NCBI RefSeq assembly: GCF_000160755.1
Contig: NZ_GG668576.1
Span: 175,884 to 239,883, forward strand
DNA: 64,000 nucleotides
Direction of reading: 5' to 3'
Source: Proteus mirabilis ATCC 29906
GTDB lineage: Bacteria; Pseudomonadota; Gammaproteobacteria; Enterobacterales; Enterobacteriaceae
Below are positions 17,468-27,039 of this stretch, piece by piece (within the stretch, counting starts at the first letter, position 1; each line of letters opens with the position of its first letter). The position numbers and the translations under genes were made by a program. The notes under the pieces were generated by a model, which worked only from the letters and a program-made list of their open reading frames with translations, made no database searches and was not told the origin of the DNA.

Positions 17468-19156
17468 TTGGAAAAAGTCTGGCTTAAACGTTATCCGGCA
17501 GATGTTCCGGCTGAAATTGACCCGGACCGTTTTGCATCTCTTGCAGAGATGCTTGAAAACGCTGTCGCAAATTACGCAGATCAACCCGCCTTTATCAATA
17601 TGGGCGAGGTCATGACTTACCGCAAACTAGAAGAGCGTAGCCGTGCTTTTGCCGCTTATTTGCAAAATGGCTTAGGATTGAAAAAAGGTGATCGTGTCGC
17701 CTTAATGATGCCTAACTTACTGCAATATCCTATAGCGCTTTTCGGCATTCTTCGTGCCGGTATGGTAGTGGTCAATGTAAACCCACTCTACACACCAAGA
17801 GAGCTTGAACATCAGCTTAATGATAGTGGCGCCACAGCTATTGTCATTGTTTCTAATTTTGCCCATACGCTGGAAAAAATCGTCTTTAACACCAGCATTA
17901 AACACGTTATTTTAACACGTATGGGAGATCAGCTATCTCGTCCTAAAGCGACACTGGTTGATTTTGTGGTTAAATATATCAAGCGATTAGTCCCAAAATA
18001 TAATTTGCCTGACGCGATATCATTTCGTCGAGCGATGCATTTAGGCTACCGAATGCAATATATTAAGCCAGAAATTACTGGAGATGATTTAGCCTTCTTA
18101 CAATATACTGGTGGTACCACAGGAATTGCGAAAGGCGCGATGTTAACTCATCGTAATATGTTGGCTAATCTAGAACAAGCTAAAGCCGCTTATGTTCCTG
18201 CACTTAATGTAGGGAAAGAGCTGGTGGTAACCGCTTTACCCTTGTATCACGTCTTTGCTTTAACCGTGAACTGCTTGTTATTTATTGAAGTTGGCGGGAA
18301 AAACCTACTGATAACGAACCCACGAGATGTTAAAGGCACTATTAAAGAGTTATCGCGTTATCCTGTCACGGCGATTACCGGGGTAAATACACTATTTAAT
18401 GCTTGGCTACATAATCCTGAGTTTCGTCAACTTGATTTTTCTAAGCTCAACCTTTCTGTTGGTGGCGGAATGCCCGTACAAAGTAGTGTTGCGAAAGAGT
18501 GGGAAGAATTAACCGGTAAGCATCTATTAGAAGGTTATGGTTTAACTGAGTGTTCGCCTTTAGTAACAGGTAACCCTTATAACCTGAAAAAATACAGTGG
18601 TAGTATTGGGCTTCCTGTACCTTCAACGGAAGTAAAATTTATGGATGATGAAGGTAATGAAGTGTCTCGCACAGAAGGCGGTGAAATGTGGGTTCGTGGC
18701 CCTCAGGTCATGAAAGGCTACTGGAATCGTCCTGATGCGACAGCAGAAGTACTACATGATGGATGGGTTGCCACAGGTGATATTGCCACAATGGATGATG
18801 AAGGCTTTATCCGCATCATTGACCGTAAAAAAGATATGATCTTGGTTTCAGGATTTAATGTCTATCCTAATGAAGTTGAAGAAGTGGTTACTGCGCACCC
18901 GAAAGTTTTAGAATCAGCAGCTATTGGTGTACCGAGTAAAAGCTCGGGTGAGACTGTGAAAATCTTTGTTGTCAAAAAAGATCCCTCATTGACAGAAGAT
19001 GAACTTAAAACTCATTGTCGCCGTTACTTAACGGGTTATAAAGTACCTAAGATTATTGAGTTTCGAGAAGAGCTGCCTAAGTCAAATGTTGGTAAAATTT
19101 TACGCAGAGAATTAAGAAATGAAGAAAAACAGTTGAAAACATCAACTGGATCTTGA
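17468..19156 (+). CDS. fadD: Long-chain fatty acid CoA ligase FadD
   Basis: FadD activates imported long-chain fatty acids to acyl-CoA at the inner membrane, coupling uptake to beta-oxidation. The 562-residue protein has the AMP-binding motif [14 protein letters not shown], the [13 protein letters not shown] block, and the C-terminal [18 protein letters not shown] hinge and lysine region ([11 protein letters not shown]). The start is TTG at 17468, with AGGAG eight bases upstream and the expected N-terminus ([13 protein letters not shown]). The open frame extends eight codons further up without support. E. coli fadD also starts with TTG. A FadR-like site lies upstream. Confidence 0.95.
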   Translation: MEKVWLKRYPADVPAEIDPDRFASLAEMLENAVANYADQPAFINMGEVMTYRKLEERSRAFAAYLQNGLGLKKGDRVALMMPNLLQYPIALFGILRAGMVVVNVNPLYTPRELEHQLNDSGATAIVIVSNFAHTLEKIVFNTSIKHVILTRMGDQLSRPKATLVDFVVKYIKRLVPKYNLPDAISFRRAMHLGYRMQYIKPEITGDDLAFLQYTGGTTGIAKGAMLTHRNMLANLEQAKAAYVPALNVGKELVVTALPLYHVFALTVNCLLFIEVGGKNLLITNPRDVKGTIKELSRYPVTAITGVNTLFNAWLHNPEFRQLDFSKLNLSVGGGMPVQSSVAKEWEELTGKHLLEGYGLTECSPLVTGNPYNLKKYSGSIGLPVPSTEVKFMDDEGNEVSRTEGGEMWVRGPQVMKGYWNRPDATAEVLHDGWVATGDIATMDDEGFIRIIDRKKDMILVSGFNVYPNEVEEVVTAHPKVLESAAIGVPSKSSGETVKIFVVKKDPSLTEDELKTHCRRYLTGYKVPKIIEFREELPKSNVGKILRRELRNEEKQLKTSTGS

Positions 19157-19181
19157 TACAACAAAGTATAACCTTTGATAA

Positions 19182-19207
19182 ATTCGCCGGTTTATACCGG
19201 CGTTTTT
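19182..19207 (+). terminator. Hairpin with T-run between fadD and rnd
   Basis: CGCCGG and CCGGCG form a perfect stem around TTTATA, followed by TTTTTGTCTTT. It is a good terminator for fadD and also lies about 50 bases before the rnd start. In E. coli the rnd leader has a GC-rich stem and a U-tract needed for translation, so this element may have a double role. Confidence 0.8.
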
Positions 19208-19255
19208 GTCTTTACGAAAAAGTCATTAGACATAAAAACACAAGAGAAACCTGTT

Positions 19256-20374
19256 TTGAATTATCAATTTATCACGACAAACACAGCACTAGAAGATGTC
19301 TGTAAAGCAGCGTCTGAGGTATCACAAATTGCATTAGATACAGAGTTTGTCCGTATACGCACCTATTACCCACATTTGGGGCTTATCCAAATGTACGATG
19401 GGAAACAGATCTCTCTTATTGATCCCCTGACCATTACTGAGTGGACTCCTTTTGTTGAATTATTAACTAATCCCGCAGTACTTAAATATTTGCATGCTGG
19501 AAGTGAAGATCTTGAAGTGTTTTCTCATCAATTTGGTTGTGTTCCGACACCCATGATAGACACCCAAGTCGTGGCCGCTTTTCTGGGCTATCCCATTTCT
19601 TGTGGTTTTGCCACCTTAGTTGAGAAATATGAACATATTGCTCTCGATAAAAGTGAATCACGAACAGATTGGCTGGCGCGCCCATTAACCGAAAAACAGT
19701 GCCAATATGCGAGTGGTGATGTGTTTTATTTGTTACCTCTAGCTAAGAAATTAATCGCACAGGCACAAGAAGCCGGTTATATGGACGCGATTGTTGATGA
19801 GTGTGAAATGATAGCCGAGCGTCGCCAAGAGACCGTATCACCAGAGCTTGCCTATCGCGATATTGGTAATGCATGGCAATTACGAGGTCAACAATTAGCA
19901 TGCTTAAAAATGTTGGCAGAATGGCGTTTAAATCAAGCTAGAGCCCGTGATATGGCATTAAATTTTGTTGTAAGGGAAGAGCATTTATGGTCAGTAGCAC
20001 GCTATTTACCGACCTCTCTTGCTGAATTAGATGCGCTTTCTCTATCGGGGCAAGAAATTCGTTGTCATGGCCGTCGCTTGTTGGATTTTGTTGCCAAAGC
20101 CAAACAGATCAAAGATGAAGATTGTCCTGAGCCTATTGGCAATTTAATTGAACAACCTAACTATAAAAAAGCCTTTAAAGCAATAAAAACGGTGATCCAA
20201 GAGGTAAGTGAAGGACAGCGTTATAACCCCGAGTTATTAGCCTCAAGAAGACAAATAAACCAATTGCTTAATATTCACTGGAAAATTAAAACAGGGGAGC
20301 CTGAATTGCTTTCACGCTGGCGTAAAGCATTATTAGCAGAAAAAATTACTGCAATTTTGGCGCAATATCCTTAA
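19256..20374 (+). CDS. rnd: Ribonuclease D
   Basis: RNase D is a 3'-to-5' exoribonuclease that trims tRNA and other small RNA precursors. The 372-residue protein has a DEDD exonuclease domain with IALDTEFV (D28, E30), LHAGSEDLEV and the YASGDVFYL motif (D near 155). Two HRDC domains follow (AWQLRGQQLACLKMLAEWR and NYKKAFKAIK). The start is TTG at 19256, giving LNYQFITT as in other RNase D proteins. E. coli rnd also starts with UUG. The frame is open for 27 more codons upstream, but that stretch covers the hairpin and has no family similarity. Confidence 0.92.
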   Translation: MNYQFITTNTALEDVCKAASEVSQIALDTEFVRIRTYYPHLGLIQMYDGKQISLIDPLTITEWTPFVELLTNPAVLKYLHAGSEDLEVFSHQFGCVPTPMIDTQVVAAFLGYPISCGFATLVEKYEHIALDKSESRTDWLARPLTEKQCQYASGDVFYLLPLAKKLIAQAQEAGYMDAIVDECEMIAERRQETVSPELAYRDIGNAWQLRGQQLACLKMLAEWRLNQARARDMALNFVVREEHLWSVARYLPTSLAELDALSLSGQEIRCHGRRLLDFVAKAKQIKDEDCPEPIGNLIEQPNYKKAFKAIKTVIQEVSEGQRYNPELLASRRQINQLLNIHWKIKTGEPELLSRWRKALLAEKITAILAQYP

Positions 20375-20390
20375 TATCACGTTATATTAA

Positions 20391-20426
20391 TTCAGGCTAA
20401 AGAGTAATTATTTAGCCTGAAATTTT
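20391..20426. terminator. Bidirectional terminator after rnd
   Basis: TTCAGGCTAAA pairs perfectly with TTTAGCCTGAA around a short loop, followed by TTTTC on the plus strand. Confidence 0.85.
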
Positions 20427-20564
20427 CTCAAACCCAATATGAGTTTCTATCATCCTTCTATCATCCAATAAATAGCAACTCCAACTTATTATTAATGAAT
20501 GTTTAAAATAGCAACAATATATAGCGCTATTTGCACATTTGTATTCAGCCAGTTTATATATAAT

Positions 20565-20614
20565 TAAAAACACAGAGCCAAGCAAATATGTGATAGTTTA
20601 TAGCTGGCTCTGTG
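20565..20614 (-). terminator. Terminator of the min operon
   Basis: CACAGAGCCA and TGGCTCTGTG form a 10-base-pair stem with a 24-base loop. On the minus strand it is followed by TTTTTAATT, and it lies 34 bases past minE. Confidence 0.75.
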
Positions 20615-20647
20615 GATCATTAGCTTATATCAGCGAATTAAATATGA

Positions 20648-20917
20648 TCACTTAGGTGATTCTTCATTTTCAGGTAATGTCACATTTAATTCTAGTACGG
20701 AGATATCATCGCCTTTCTGCTCAAACTGAACAGATAGCATATCGGGATCTATCTGCACATACTTACAGATAACACCTAATAAATCTCTTTTCATATCAGG
20801 TAAATAAGCTGGCTCAGTATCGCCACGTCGACGCTCTGCTACGATAATTTGTAGGCGCTCCTTGGCAATATTTGCTGTCGACTTTTTACGCGACAGAAAA
20901 AAATCTAATAAAGCCAT
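20648..20917 (-). CDS. minE: Cell division topological specificity factor MinE
   Basis: MinE displaces MinD from the membrane and drives the pole-to-pole oscillation that confines division to midcell. The 89-residue protein has the short N-terminal membrane and MinD-contact region ([31 protein letters not shown] is the typical layout, about residues 1-31) and a C-terminal dimerisation domain. It is the third gene of minC-minD-minE, starting three bases after minD ends. Confidence 0.96.
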   Translation of the reverse strand: MALLDFFLSRKKSTANIAKERLQIIVAERRRGDTEPAYLPDMKRDLLGVICKYVQIDPDMLSVQFEQKGDDISVLELNVTLPENEESPK

Positions 20918-20920
20918 CTT

Positions 20921-21733
20921 TTACCCCCCAAAAAGGCGTTTTAGGAAGCCTTTTTTCTCTTCTTCAATAAAACGGAATGGATGTTCTTCACCTAATAAAC
21001 GATTTACTGTATCTAAATAAGCTTTACCTGCATCAGATTCACTATCAAGAATAACAGGCTCACCTTGGTTTGATGAACGTAAAACGGATTGATCTTCTGG
21101 AATAACACCCAGCAGTGGAATACATAAAATTTCTAGCACATCTTCCATACTTAACATATCACCACGGCTTACTCGGCCTGGATTATAGCGTGTTAATAGA
21201 AGATGTTCTTTAATAGGATCTTCGCCTCGTTCAGCGCGACGTGATTTAGAGGCTAAAATACCTAAAATACGGTCTGAGTCACGTACAGAGGAGACTTCTG
21301 GGTTGGTGGTGATAATGGCTTCATCTGCAAAATAGAGTGCCATAAGTGCGCCACTTTCAATCCCTGCAGGTGAATCACAAATAATAAAATCAAAACCCAT
21401 TTCATCCAGTTCATCTAACACTTGCTCTACACCATCACGGGTTAAAGCGTCTTTATCTCTTGTTTGTGAAGCAGGGAGGATATAAAGGTTTTCTGTACGT
21501 TTATCTTTAATCAGGGCTTGATTTAAAGTAGCATCACCTTGAATAACATTAACAAAGTCATAAACGACTCTACGCTCACAACCCATAATTAGGTCAAGAT
21601 TACGTAACCCGATATCAAAGTCGATAACAACCGTTTTATGCCCTTTTTGAGCGAGGCCGGTAGAAATGGCCGCGCTGGAAGTTGTTTTACCAACCCCACC
21701 TTTACCTGACGTAACAACAATAATGCGTGCCAT
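20921..21733 (-). CDS. minD: Septum site-determining ATPase MinD
   Basis: MinD is a membrane-binding ATPase that recruits MinC and oscillates under MinE control. The deviant Walker A motif GKGGVGKT lies at residues 10-17, and the C-terminal amphipathic membrane-targeting helix ends KKGFLKRLFGG. The 270-residue length is standard. It is the middle gene of the min operon, 22 bases after minC. Confidence 0.97.
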   Translation of the reverse strand: MARIIVVTSGKGGVGKTTSSAAISTGLAQKGHKTVVIDFDIGLRNLDLIMGCERRVVYDFVNVIQGDATLNQALIKDKRTENLYILPASQTRDKDALTRDGVEQVLDELDEMGFDFIICDSPAGIESGALMALYFADEAIITTNPEVSSVRDSDRILGILASKSRRAERGEDPIKEHLLLTRYNPGRVSRGDMLSMEDVLEILCIPLLGVIPEDQSVLRSSNQGEPVILDSESDAGKAYLDTVNRLLGEEHPFRFIEEEKKGFLKRLFGG

Positions 21734-21755
21734 GGAGTGATTCCTTGTCGATGCT

Positions 21756-22457
21756 CTAAATTAAGTTCTCGATTGTTAATTCATTCTCTTGCAAACTAAG
21801 TTGGACTGATTTGCCAACAAAATCTGTAGGAATTTGGTCGCTTAGCCAATATTGACCAGCAATGGAAACTAGTTCTGCAGATAAATGTGTACAAAAAATA
21901 TGGCTCTCTTGGTCGCCTGATGCTCCGGCAAGAACCCGTCCACGCAATACACCATAAATATGTACATTACCGTCTGCGATTAATTCAGCGCCAGCACTGA
22001 CATTGCTTAACACGACTAAATCGCTATTTGGTGCGTAAATACGTTGCCCTGAACGCACTGGTGTATGAATGATTTTGGTTTTTTGTCGTACATTTATCGG
22101 TACTTCATTCGTTTTATCGTTATTTGCCTGAGCTGCTGGCTTAGTTATTTTACCTTCATTTAGAATAGGTAACTGTGCGGCAATTATCGCTTCTTTTTGT
22201 TGAGCGTCATGACTACCACTAATTCCCACAACACGTAAGCCAGCATCTTCTACTATTCGCCTCAGTTTTTTAAAATCAATCGTTTGATCTGCGATAGCAG
22301 AGACATTGATAACAACAGGCGCATTTTTCAGAAATTGAGGCGCTTGGGCAATTTTATCTGAAATAGCCTGACGAATAACCTTCGGTGATCCATCATTTAA
22401 ATGAAGTACCGAGAGGGTAAAATTACTGCCTTTTAACTCAATGGGCGTGTTTGACAT
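21756..22457 (-). CDS. minC: Septum site-determining protein MinC
   Basis: MinC inhibits FtsZ ring assembly away from midcell when held at the membrane by MinD. The 233-residue protein has an N-terminal FtsZ-binding domain ([20 protein letters not shown] onward) and a C-terminal right-handed beta-helix domain that binds MinD (about residues 130-233, with the [20 protein letters not shown] repeat). A proline- and asparagine-rich linker separates them. It is the first gene of the min operon, divergent from ycgL as in E. coli. Confidence 0.95.
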   Translation of the reverse strand: MSNTPIELKGSNFTLSVLHLNDGSPKVIRQAISDKIAQAPQFLKNAPVVINVSAIADQTIDFKKLRRIVEDAGLRVVGISGSHDAQQKEAIIAAQLPILNEGKITKPAAQANNDKTNEVPINVRQKTKIIHTPVRSGQRIYAPNSDLVVLSNVSAGAELIADGNVHIYGVLRGRVLAGASGDQESHIFCTHLSAELVSIAGQYWLSDQIPTDFVGKSVQLSLQENELTIENLI

Positions 22458-22584
22458 CTATCTGACTCAGTAAATTTTCTATAATCTGGCACAAAAAACC
22501 AGAGACGATATTACGAAATTATATAAGCATGTTATATTTACTAAAATATTCAGGCAAGTCGCTTATTTTAATAATTAGAGTTTA

Positions 22585-22878
22585 ATGAAAATGATTTGTG
22601 CAATTTACCGTAGTACCAAGCGTGATCAAACTTATTTATACATCGAAAAAAAAGATGATTTCTCTCGAATTCCTGAGGAATTATTACAAAGTTTTGGTGA
22701 ACCACAGTTTGCAATGTTGCTAGATCTCGCGCAAAGACAGCGTTTAGCGAATGCAGACATAGAAAAAGTCAAACAAGCGTTGACTGACCAAGGTTTTTAT
22801 CTACAAGTGCCACCTCCCGTCGAAAGTATGTTAAATGCTTATTTAGATGAATTAAAAAATTCAGAAAAAACTGAATAA
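22585..22878 (+). CDS. ycgL: YcgL domain-containing protein
   Basis: A 97-residue cytoplasmic protein with the YcgL domain: it starts [20 protein letters not shown] and contains [18 protein letters not shown] followed by a proline pair. The family is widespread in gammaproteobacteria and its biochemical function is unknown. It is divergent from minC and leads a run of plus-strand genes (lytic transglycosylase, ycgM, ycgN). Confidence 0.9.
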   Translation: MKMICAIYRSTKRDQTYLYIEKKDDFSRIPEELLQSFGEPQFAMLLDLAQRQRLANADIEKVKQALTDQGFYLQVPPPVESMLNAYLDELKNSEKTE

Positions 22879-22902
22879 ATCATCGAGATAAAAGGAGCAT
22901 AA

Positions 22903-24030
22903 ATGTTCAAATATTCGTTCATCGCGGTGATTGTTTCTACTGTTTTGCTATCTGCTTGTGCAGATAGCCATCAGAAGAGTGCAGAAAAAAAACCTGTAAC
23001 AAGTGAAATTGCCGATATTACGACATCAGCACCGGCTCGCTGGAAACAGATTGATGTTGCCTCACTTGAACAGGCGTTTCCAAAACAGTCACGGACACCT
23101 GCACAATTTCCTGCTTATGTAGATGCTTTAAAACAAAAAGCGGCTGAATTGGGTTATAAACCTGAAACTATCAATTTTGCCTTTTCGGAAATTCACTTTA
23201 TTGACAGAGTGGTGAAATCAGACCGTAATCAGCCAGAAAAGAAAATTACTTTAGATGTGTATTTACCTCGAGTGGTGACGAAAGGACGTATCGCAGAAGG
23301 GGCGAAACTTTATCAAGCTAACCAACAAACCCTAGCGCAGATCAGCAATCAATATGATGTGCCTGCAAATTATATTGTTGCCTTATGGGGATTAGAAAGT
23401 GGTTTTGGTCGAGTACAAGGAAAAGAAGATGTTATCTCAGCACTGGCCACATTAGCTTTTGAAGGTCGCCGTGAGGCCTTGTTTAGTCGCCAATTAATGG
23501 CCGCACTTGAGATAATCGAAAATGGACATTTACCTGTAGGCCAGCGTTTAAAAGGCTCTTGGGCAGGCGCAATGGGGCAGACACAGTTTATGCCATCTTC
23601 ATTTTTGACTTACGCTGCTGATGGCAATGGTGATGGCAACATTGATATATGGAATAGCCGTGAAGATGCGTTTGCTTCAGCCGCTAATTATTTAGCAACC
23701 GAGGGATGGCAACGCGATCTCCCTTGGGGGGAACAAGTCAGTTTACCTGCTAATTTTAATCAACAGTTGGAAGGTATAAAAACAGAGCAACAAAAAACGG
23801 TCGCACAATGGAAGGCGCTAGGGGTGCAATTACCCGCTAATAGCCAATTAAGTGATGATATGAAGGTATGGCTGATAATTCCTGATGATGATTTGCATAG
23901 AAGTTATTTAGTCACCCAAAATTTCCGTACTATCATGCATTGGAATAGCTCTTACTTTTTTGCTTTGAGCATTGTGACGATGGCTGATGGCGTTGCCAAT
24001 AAAATAAATACACTGCCAACTCAACACTAA
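22903..24030 (+). CDS. Lytic murein transglycosylase lipoprotein (MltB-like, GH103)
   Basis: The 375-residue protein carries a lipoprotein signal with the lipobox LLSAC (cysteine 19), so it is probably attached to the outer membrane. The catalytic domain belongs to the MltB/GH103 lytic transglycosylases, which cut glycan strands to form 1,6-anhydroMurNAc ends. The catalytic glutamate is E165 in WGLESGFGR, with the supporting motif GAMGQTQFMPSSF and a DGNGDGNIDIW loop resembling an EF-hand-like metal site. It is not classical MltB, whose neighbours differ, so no symbol is given. It follows ycgL by 24 bases with AAAGGAG upstream of the ATG. Confidence 0.87.
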   Translation: MFKYSFIAVIVSTVLLSACADSHQKSAEKKPVTSEIADITTSAPARWKQIDVASLEQAFPKQSRTPAQFPAYVDALKQKAAELGYKPETINFAFSEIHFIDRVVKSDRNQPEKKITLDVYLPRVVTKGRIAEGAKLYQANQQTLAQISNQYDVPANYIVALWGLESGFGRVQGKEDVISALATLAFEGRREALFSRQLMAALEIIENGHLPVGQRLKGSWAGAMGQTQFMPSSFLTYAADGNGDGNIDIWNSREDAFASAANYLATEGWQRDLPWGEQVSLPANFNQQLEGIKTEQQKTVAQWKALGVQLPANSQLSDDMKVWLIIPDDDLHRSYLVTQNFRTIMHWNSSYFFALSIVTMADGVANKINTLPTQH

Positions 24031-24083
24031 ATCACGTTAGCAGTGACATAAAACACAGCGATTTACCTAATAAGGAAAATATT

Positions 24084-24740
24084 ATGTATCAACATAGAGA
24101 TTGGGAAGGTTCGTTGCTTGATTTTCCTGTTAATAAAGTGATTTGTGTGGGCAGTAATTATGCAAACCACATAAAAGAGATGGGCTCGGTGCGCTCTGAA
24201 GAGCCGGTTATCTTTATTAAACCAGAAACGGCGATGTGTGATATTCGCCAACCTATTGCGATCCCCAAAGAGATGGGGGCGGTGCATCATGAAATAGAGT
24301 TAGCGGTATTAATTGGTCAGCCACTGAAACAAGCCAATGAAGATAGGGTTGATCGTGCTATTGCTGGTTTTGGTGTTGGTTTAGATCTCACTTTACGTGA
24401 TTTACAAAGTCAATTAAAAAAAGCGGGACAACCTTGGGAGAAAAGTAAAGCGTTTGATGGTTCAGCGCCTTTGTCGGGATTTATTCCGGTGAACTCTTTT
24501 GGTGATCCCCAAAATGTTGACTTAATGTTGAAAGTTAATGGTGAAATTCGTCAGCAAGGCAACAGTCGTGATATGCTAACGCCTGTTTTACCCCTTATCA
24601 GTTATATGTCGCGCTTTTTTACCCTTCGCCCAGGTGATGTCATTTTAACGGGAACACCTGAAGGTGTCGGTCCCTTAGCATCGGGTGATATGTTGGTATT
24701 AAGTGTCAATGAACATCAGCTGACCACACGGGTTATTTAA
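24084..24740 (+). CDS. ycgM: Fumarylacetoacetate hydrolase-family protein YcgM
   Basis: A 218-residue protein of the fumarylacetoacetate hydrolase (FAH) family, which act on 2-oxo-acid or acylpyruvate substrates using a divalent metal. The expected blocks are visible: KVICVGSNYANHIKEMG near the start, HHEIELAVLIG (metal ligand glutamates, about 70-80), DLTLRDLQ and TGTPEGVGPL near the end. It lies between the transglycosylase gene and ycgN, as ycgM does near ycgN in E. coli. The natural substrate is not known with certainty; homologous proteins act as oxaloacetate tautomerase or acylpyruvase. Confidence 0.88.
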   Translation: MYQHRDWEGSLLDFPVNKVICVGSNYANHIKEMGSVRSEEPVIFIKPETAMCDIRQPIAIPKEMGAVHHEIELAVLIGQPLKQANEDRVDRAIAGFGVGLDLTLRDLQSQLKKAGQPWEKSKAFDGSAPLSGFIPVNSFGDPQNVDLMLKVNGEIRQQGNSRDMLTPVLPLISYMSRFFTLRPGDVILTGTPEGVGPLASGDMLVLSVNEHQLTTRVI

Positions 24741-24773
24741 TAATATGATGAGCAATAAGGTAATAACGTAGAG

Positions 24774-25217
24774 ATGACACAGGCTTTTTGGCAGACAAAA
24801 ACTTTGGATGAAATGAGTGATGATGAGTGGGAATCGTTATGTGACGGGTGTGGGCAGTGCTGTTTACACAAGTTAATGGATGATGATACTGATGAGATCT
24901 ATTTTACTAACGTCGCTTGTAATCAGTTAAATATTAAAACCTGCCAATGCAGTAACTATGAAGATCGTTTTCGTTATGAGCCTGATTGTATCAAACTCAC
25001 GCGATATAATTTGCCGACGTTTGAATGGTTACCGATGACTTGTGCTTATCGCTTATTAGCAGAAGGGAAGCCTTTAGCGGATTGGCATCCCCTTATTGCA
25101 GGTAATAAAGCAAAAATGCATCAAGGTAATATCTCAGTAAGATATATTGCTGTTCCTGAAGTGGAAGTTGAAGACTGGGAAGATCATATTCTTAATCGCC
25201 CCAAAGGACGCGGTTAA
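24774..25217 (+). CDS. ycgN: YcgN family (UPF0260) cysteine-cluster protein
   Basis: A 147-residue protein of the YkgJ/UPF0260 family. The N-terminal metal-binding cluster is visible as CDGCGQCC (cysteines 23, 26, 29, 30), with further cysteines in NVAC, KTCQC and EPDC. The signature [16 protein letters not shown] and [16 protein letters not shown] are typical. Such proteins are predicted to bind zinc or iron; the function is unknown. It is the last gene of the plus-strand run before a strong terminator. Confidence 0.9.
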   Translation: MTQAFWQTKTLDEMSDDEWESLCDGCGQCCLHKLMDDDTDEIYFTNVACNQLNIKTCQCSNYEDRFRYEPDCIKLTRYNLPTFEWLPMTCAYRLLAEGKPLADWHPLIAGNKAKMHQGNISVRYIAVPEVEVEDWEDHILNRPKGRG

Positions 25218-25223
25218 TATTGC

Positions 25224-25254
25224 GCTCTCCCTTTGTGTTACACAGAGGGAGAGC
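25224..25254. terminator. Bidirectional terminator between ycgN and fetB
   Basis: GCTCTCCCTTTGTG pairs with CACAGAGGGAGAGC around TTA, with one G-U pair. It separates two convergent units. Confidence 0.85.
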
Positions 25255-25261
25255 CATTATT

Positions 25262-26032
25262 TTATTGATTAAACGTCATTAATTGATGGCGTTGATTAAA
25301 GAATTTCTTATAGGTTAAATAGCAAGCAATAATTGTTGAAATACTGGCGGTTGCCATCAACATAAAGGTGACCATAATTTGGTATTTAACCGCTTGTAGT
25401 GGATCAACACCGGCAAAAATTAATCCAGACATCATTCCAGGTAAGCTTACAATCCCCACTGTCTTGGCTGCGTCAACGGTCGGAATTAACGACGATTTAA
25501 TACTATCTCGAATAATAGCCATTGAAGCAATTTTAGGGGTTGCCCCCAAACTTAACATTTCTTGGATCTGTTGTTGATGATTTTCAAAACGTTGCCCAAG
25601 CTGATTATAACAAAGTCCGGTCGCAATCATTGCATTCCCCGCGATCATACCGGTAATAGGAATAATTTGGATAGGGGTAAAGGCAATAGCATGAGTAAAA
25701 AGTAAAATACTTAAGGTGAGCAATGCCCCTGTGGTAATAGCGACAAACGAGATAATAAAAATATCTTTAACGTATTTACTGCGTTTTTTAGCATTATAGG
25801 CAGCGTTATAACAGATAAATAAGACCATTAGAAATGTAAGGATAATATGGTCGACGTCGAAAATATAAGTTAATACGTAGCCAACAATAAAGAGTTGAAT
25901 TATCGCTCGGGCGGTACTCCAAATAATATCTTTCTCTAATGAAAGTTTCTCTTTTCGGCTAATAAATATAGCCACTAAGACCAGTAACAGAGAAAAAATA
26001 AGAGATTCATTACTGATTGTATGTTCGTTCAT
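25262..26032 (-). CDS. fetB: Iron export ABC transporter permease FetB
   Basis: FetB is the membrane subunit of the FetAB exporter, which lowers cellular iron and improves resistance to hydrogen peroxide in E. coli. The 256-residue protein is a UPF0014/YbbM-type permease with about seven hydrophobic segments and the conserved GNAMIATGLCYNQLG and LPGMMSGLIFAGVDPLQAVK stretches. It follows fetA by 65 bases on the minus strand, so the two form an operon. Confidence 0.9.
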   Translation of the reverse strand: MNEHTISNESLIFSLLLVLVAIFISRKEKLSLEKDIIWSTARAIIQLFIVGYVLTYIFDVDHIILTFLMVLFICYNAAYNAKKRSKYVKDIFIISFVAITTGALLTLSILLFTHAIAFTPIQIIPITGMIAGNAMIATGLCYNQLGQRFENHQQQIQEMLSLGATPKIASMAIIRDSIKSSLIPTVDAAKTVGIVSLPGMMSGLIFAGVDPLQAVKYQIMVTFMLMATASISTIIACYLTYKKFFNQRHQLMTFNQ

Positions 26033-26097
26033 AATAATTTATTTGCTCACTGCTCAATAAAGTTAAAACTAAGGGGGTAATGGAAGTCAACCTAACC

Positions 26098-26748
26098 TTA
26101 ATTGTTCATATGACTCGGTAAGTGGATCACATCATCGGCATGTTTGATTTCATTTTGATCGTGAGTTACCCATAATGCAGCGATTTTTTGCTCTTTGACA
26201 TAATGATGGATAAGCTCATTGACTTTTATTTTATTGTCTTCATCAAGAGCACTAGTAATTTCATCAAGCAATAACACTTTAGGCAAAAACTGTAGGTTAC
26301 GGATAAGTGAGATACGCTGTTTTTCACCACCAGAAAGTTCATTAATACCTTTATTTAAAATCTCATTGGGCAAATTAAAGTAATCTAAATCTTTCGCTAA
26401 TTTCTTCTCATCAACGGCGATTTTGCGTAGTAAATAAGGAAATTTAAGATTGTCATAAACCGTTTCACCAAATAACATCGGGGTTTGAGTACAATACGAA
26501 ACTTGTTGTCGGTATTGTTCAGGAGAAAGGGTTAAGTAGTCTTTTCCGTCAAAGAAAAGTGTGCCACTTGTCGGTGATAATAAAGAGGCAATGATTTTTA
26601 ATAACGTACTTTTTCCACAGCCAGAAGGGCCTGTAATCAATTTAAATTCAGAAGGTTGTAGTGAGAAAGTCACATTATCTAGAATAATTTTGCTATCGAG
26701 TTGAAAGCCAATTTTTTCCAGACATAGTAGTGCGCGATTATTGTTCAT
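26098..26748 (-). CDS. fetA: Iron export ABC transporter ATPase FetA
   Basis: FetA is the ATPase of the FetAB iron exporter. Walker A GPSGCGKST lies at residues 40-48, followed by the signature LSGGEKQR and Walker B VLLLDE with the switch histidine in WVTHD. The ATG at 26748 (MNNNRALL) is chosen because AGGA lies six bases upstream; the frame is open five codons further. The 216-residue length fits YbbL/FetA. Confidence 0.9.
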   Translation of the reverse strand: MNNNRALLCLEKIGFQLDSKIILDNVTFSLQPSEFKLITGPSGCGKSTLLKIIASLLSPTSGTLFFDGKDYLTLSPEQYRQQVSYCTQTPMLFGETVYDNLKFPYLLRKIAVDEKKLAKDLDYFNLPNEILNKGINELSGGEKQRISLIRNLQFLPKVLLLDEITSALDEDNKIKVNELIHHYVKEQKIAALWVTHDQNEIKHADDVIHLPSHMNN

Positions 26749-27039
26749 TCTGATCCTATACATCTAGAAGAGAGAAGTTATCACTATTATACAAGGTTAA
26801 TTGTTTAATGATCCTGTTCCATATCAGTGATCTGATAACAAGATTTAACTTAAGTATAAGAGCATAAAGGTGTGATGATAAATTGCTTTTCTCTATCACT
26901 ACTATCAGTCAATCAATATTAAATAGCCAATAGGGGAAACAGAAAGATAACGCAGCATAAAAGATTAAGCATGATAAAATAGGCCTAATCATCAGCTCGT
27001 AAAATTATCTTAATATAATAAGTCAAGATAGGATGAATG

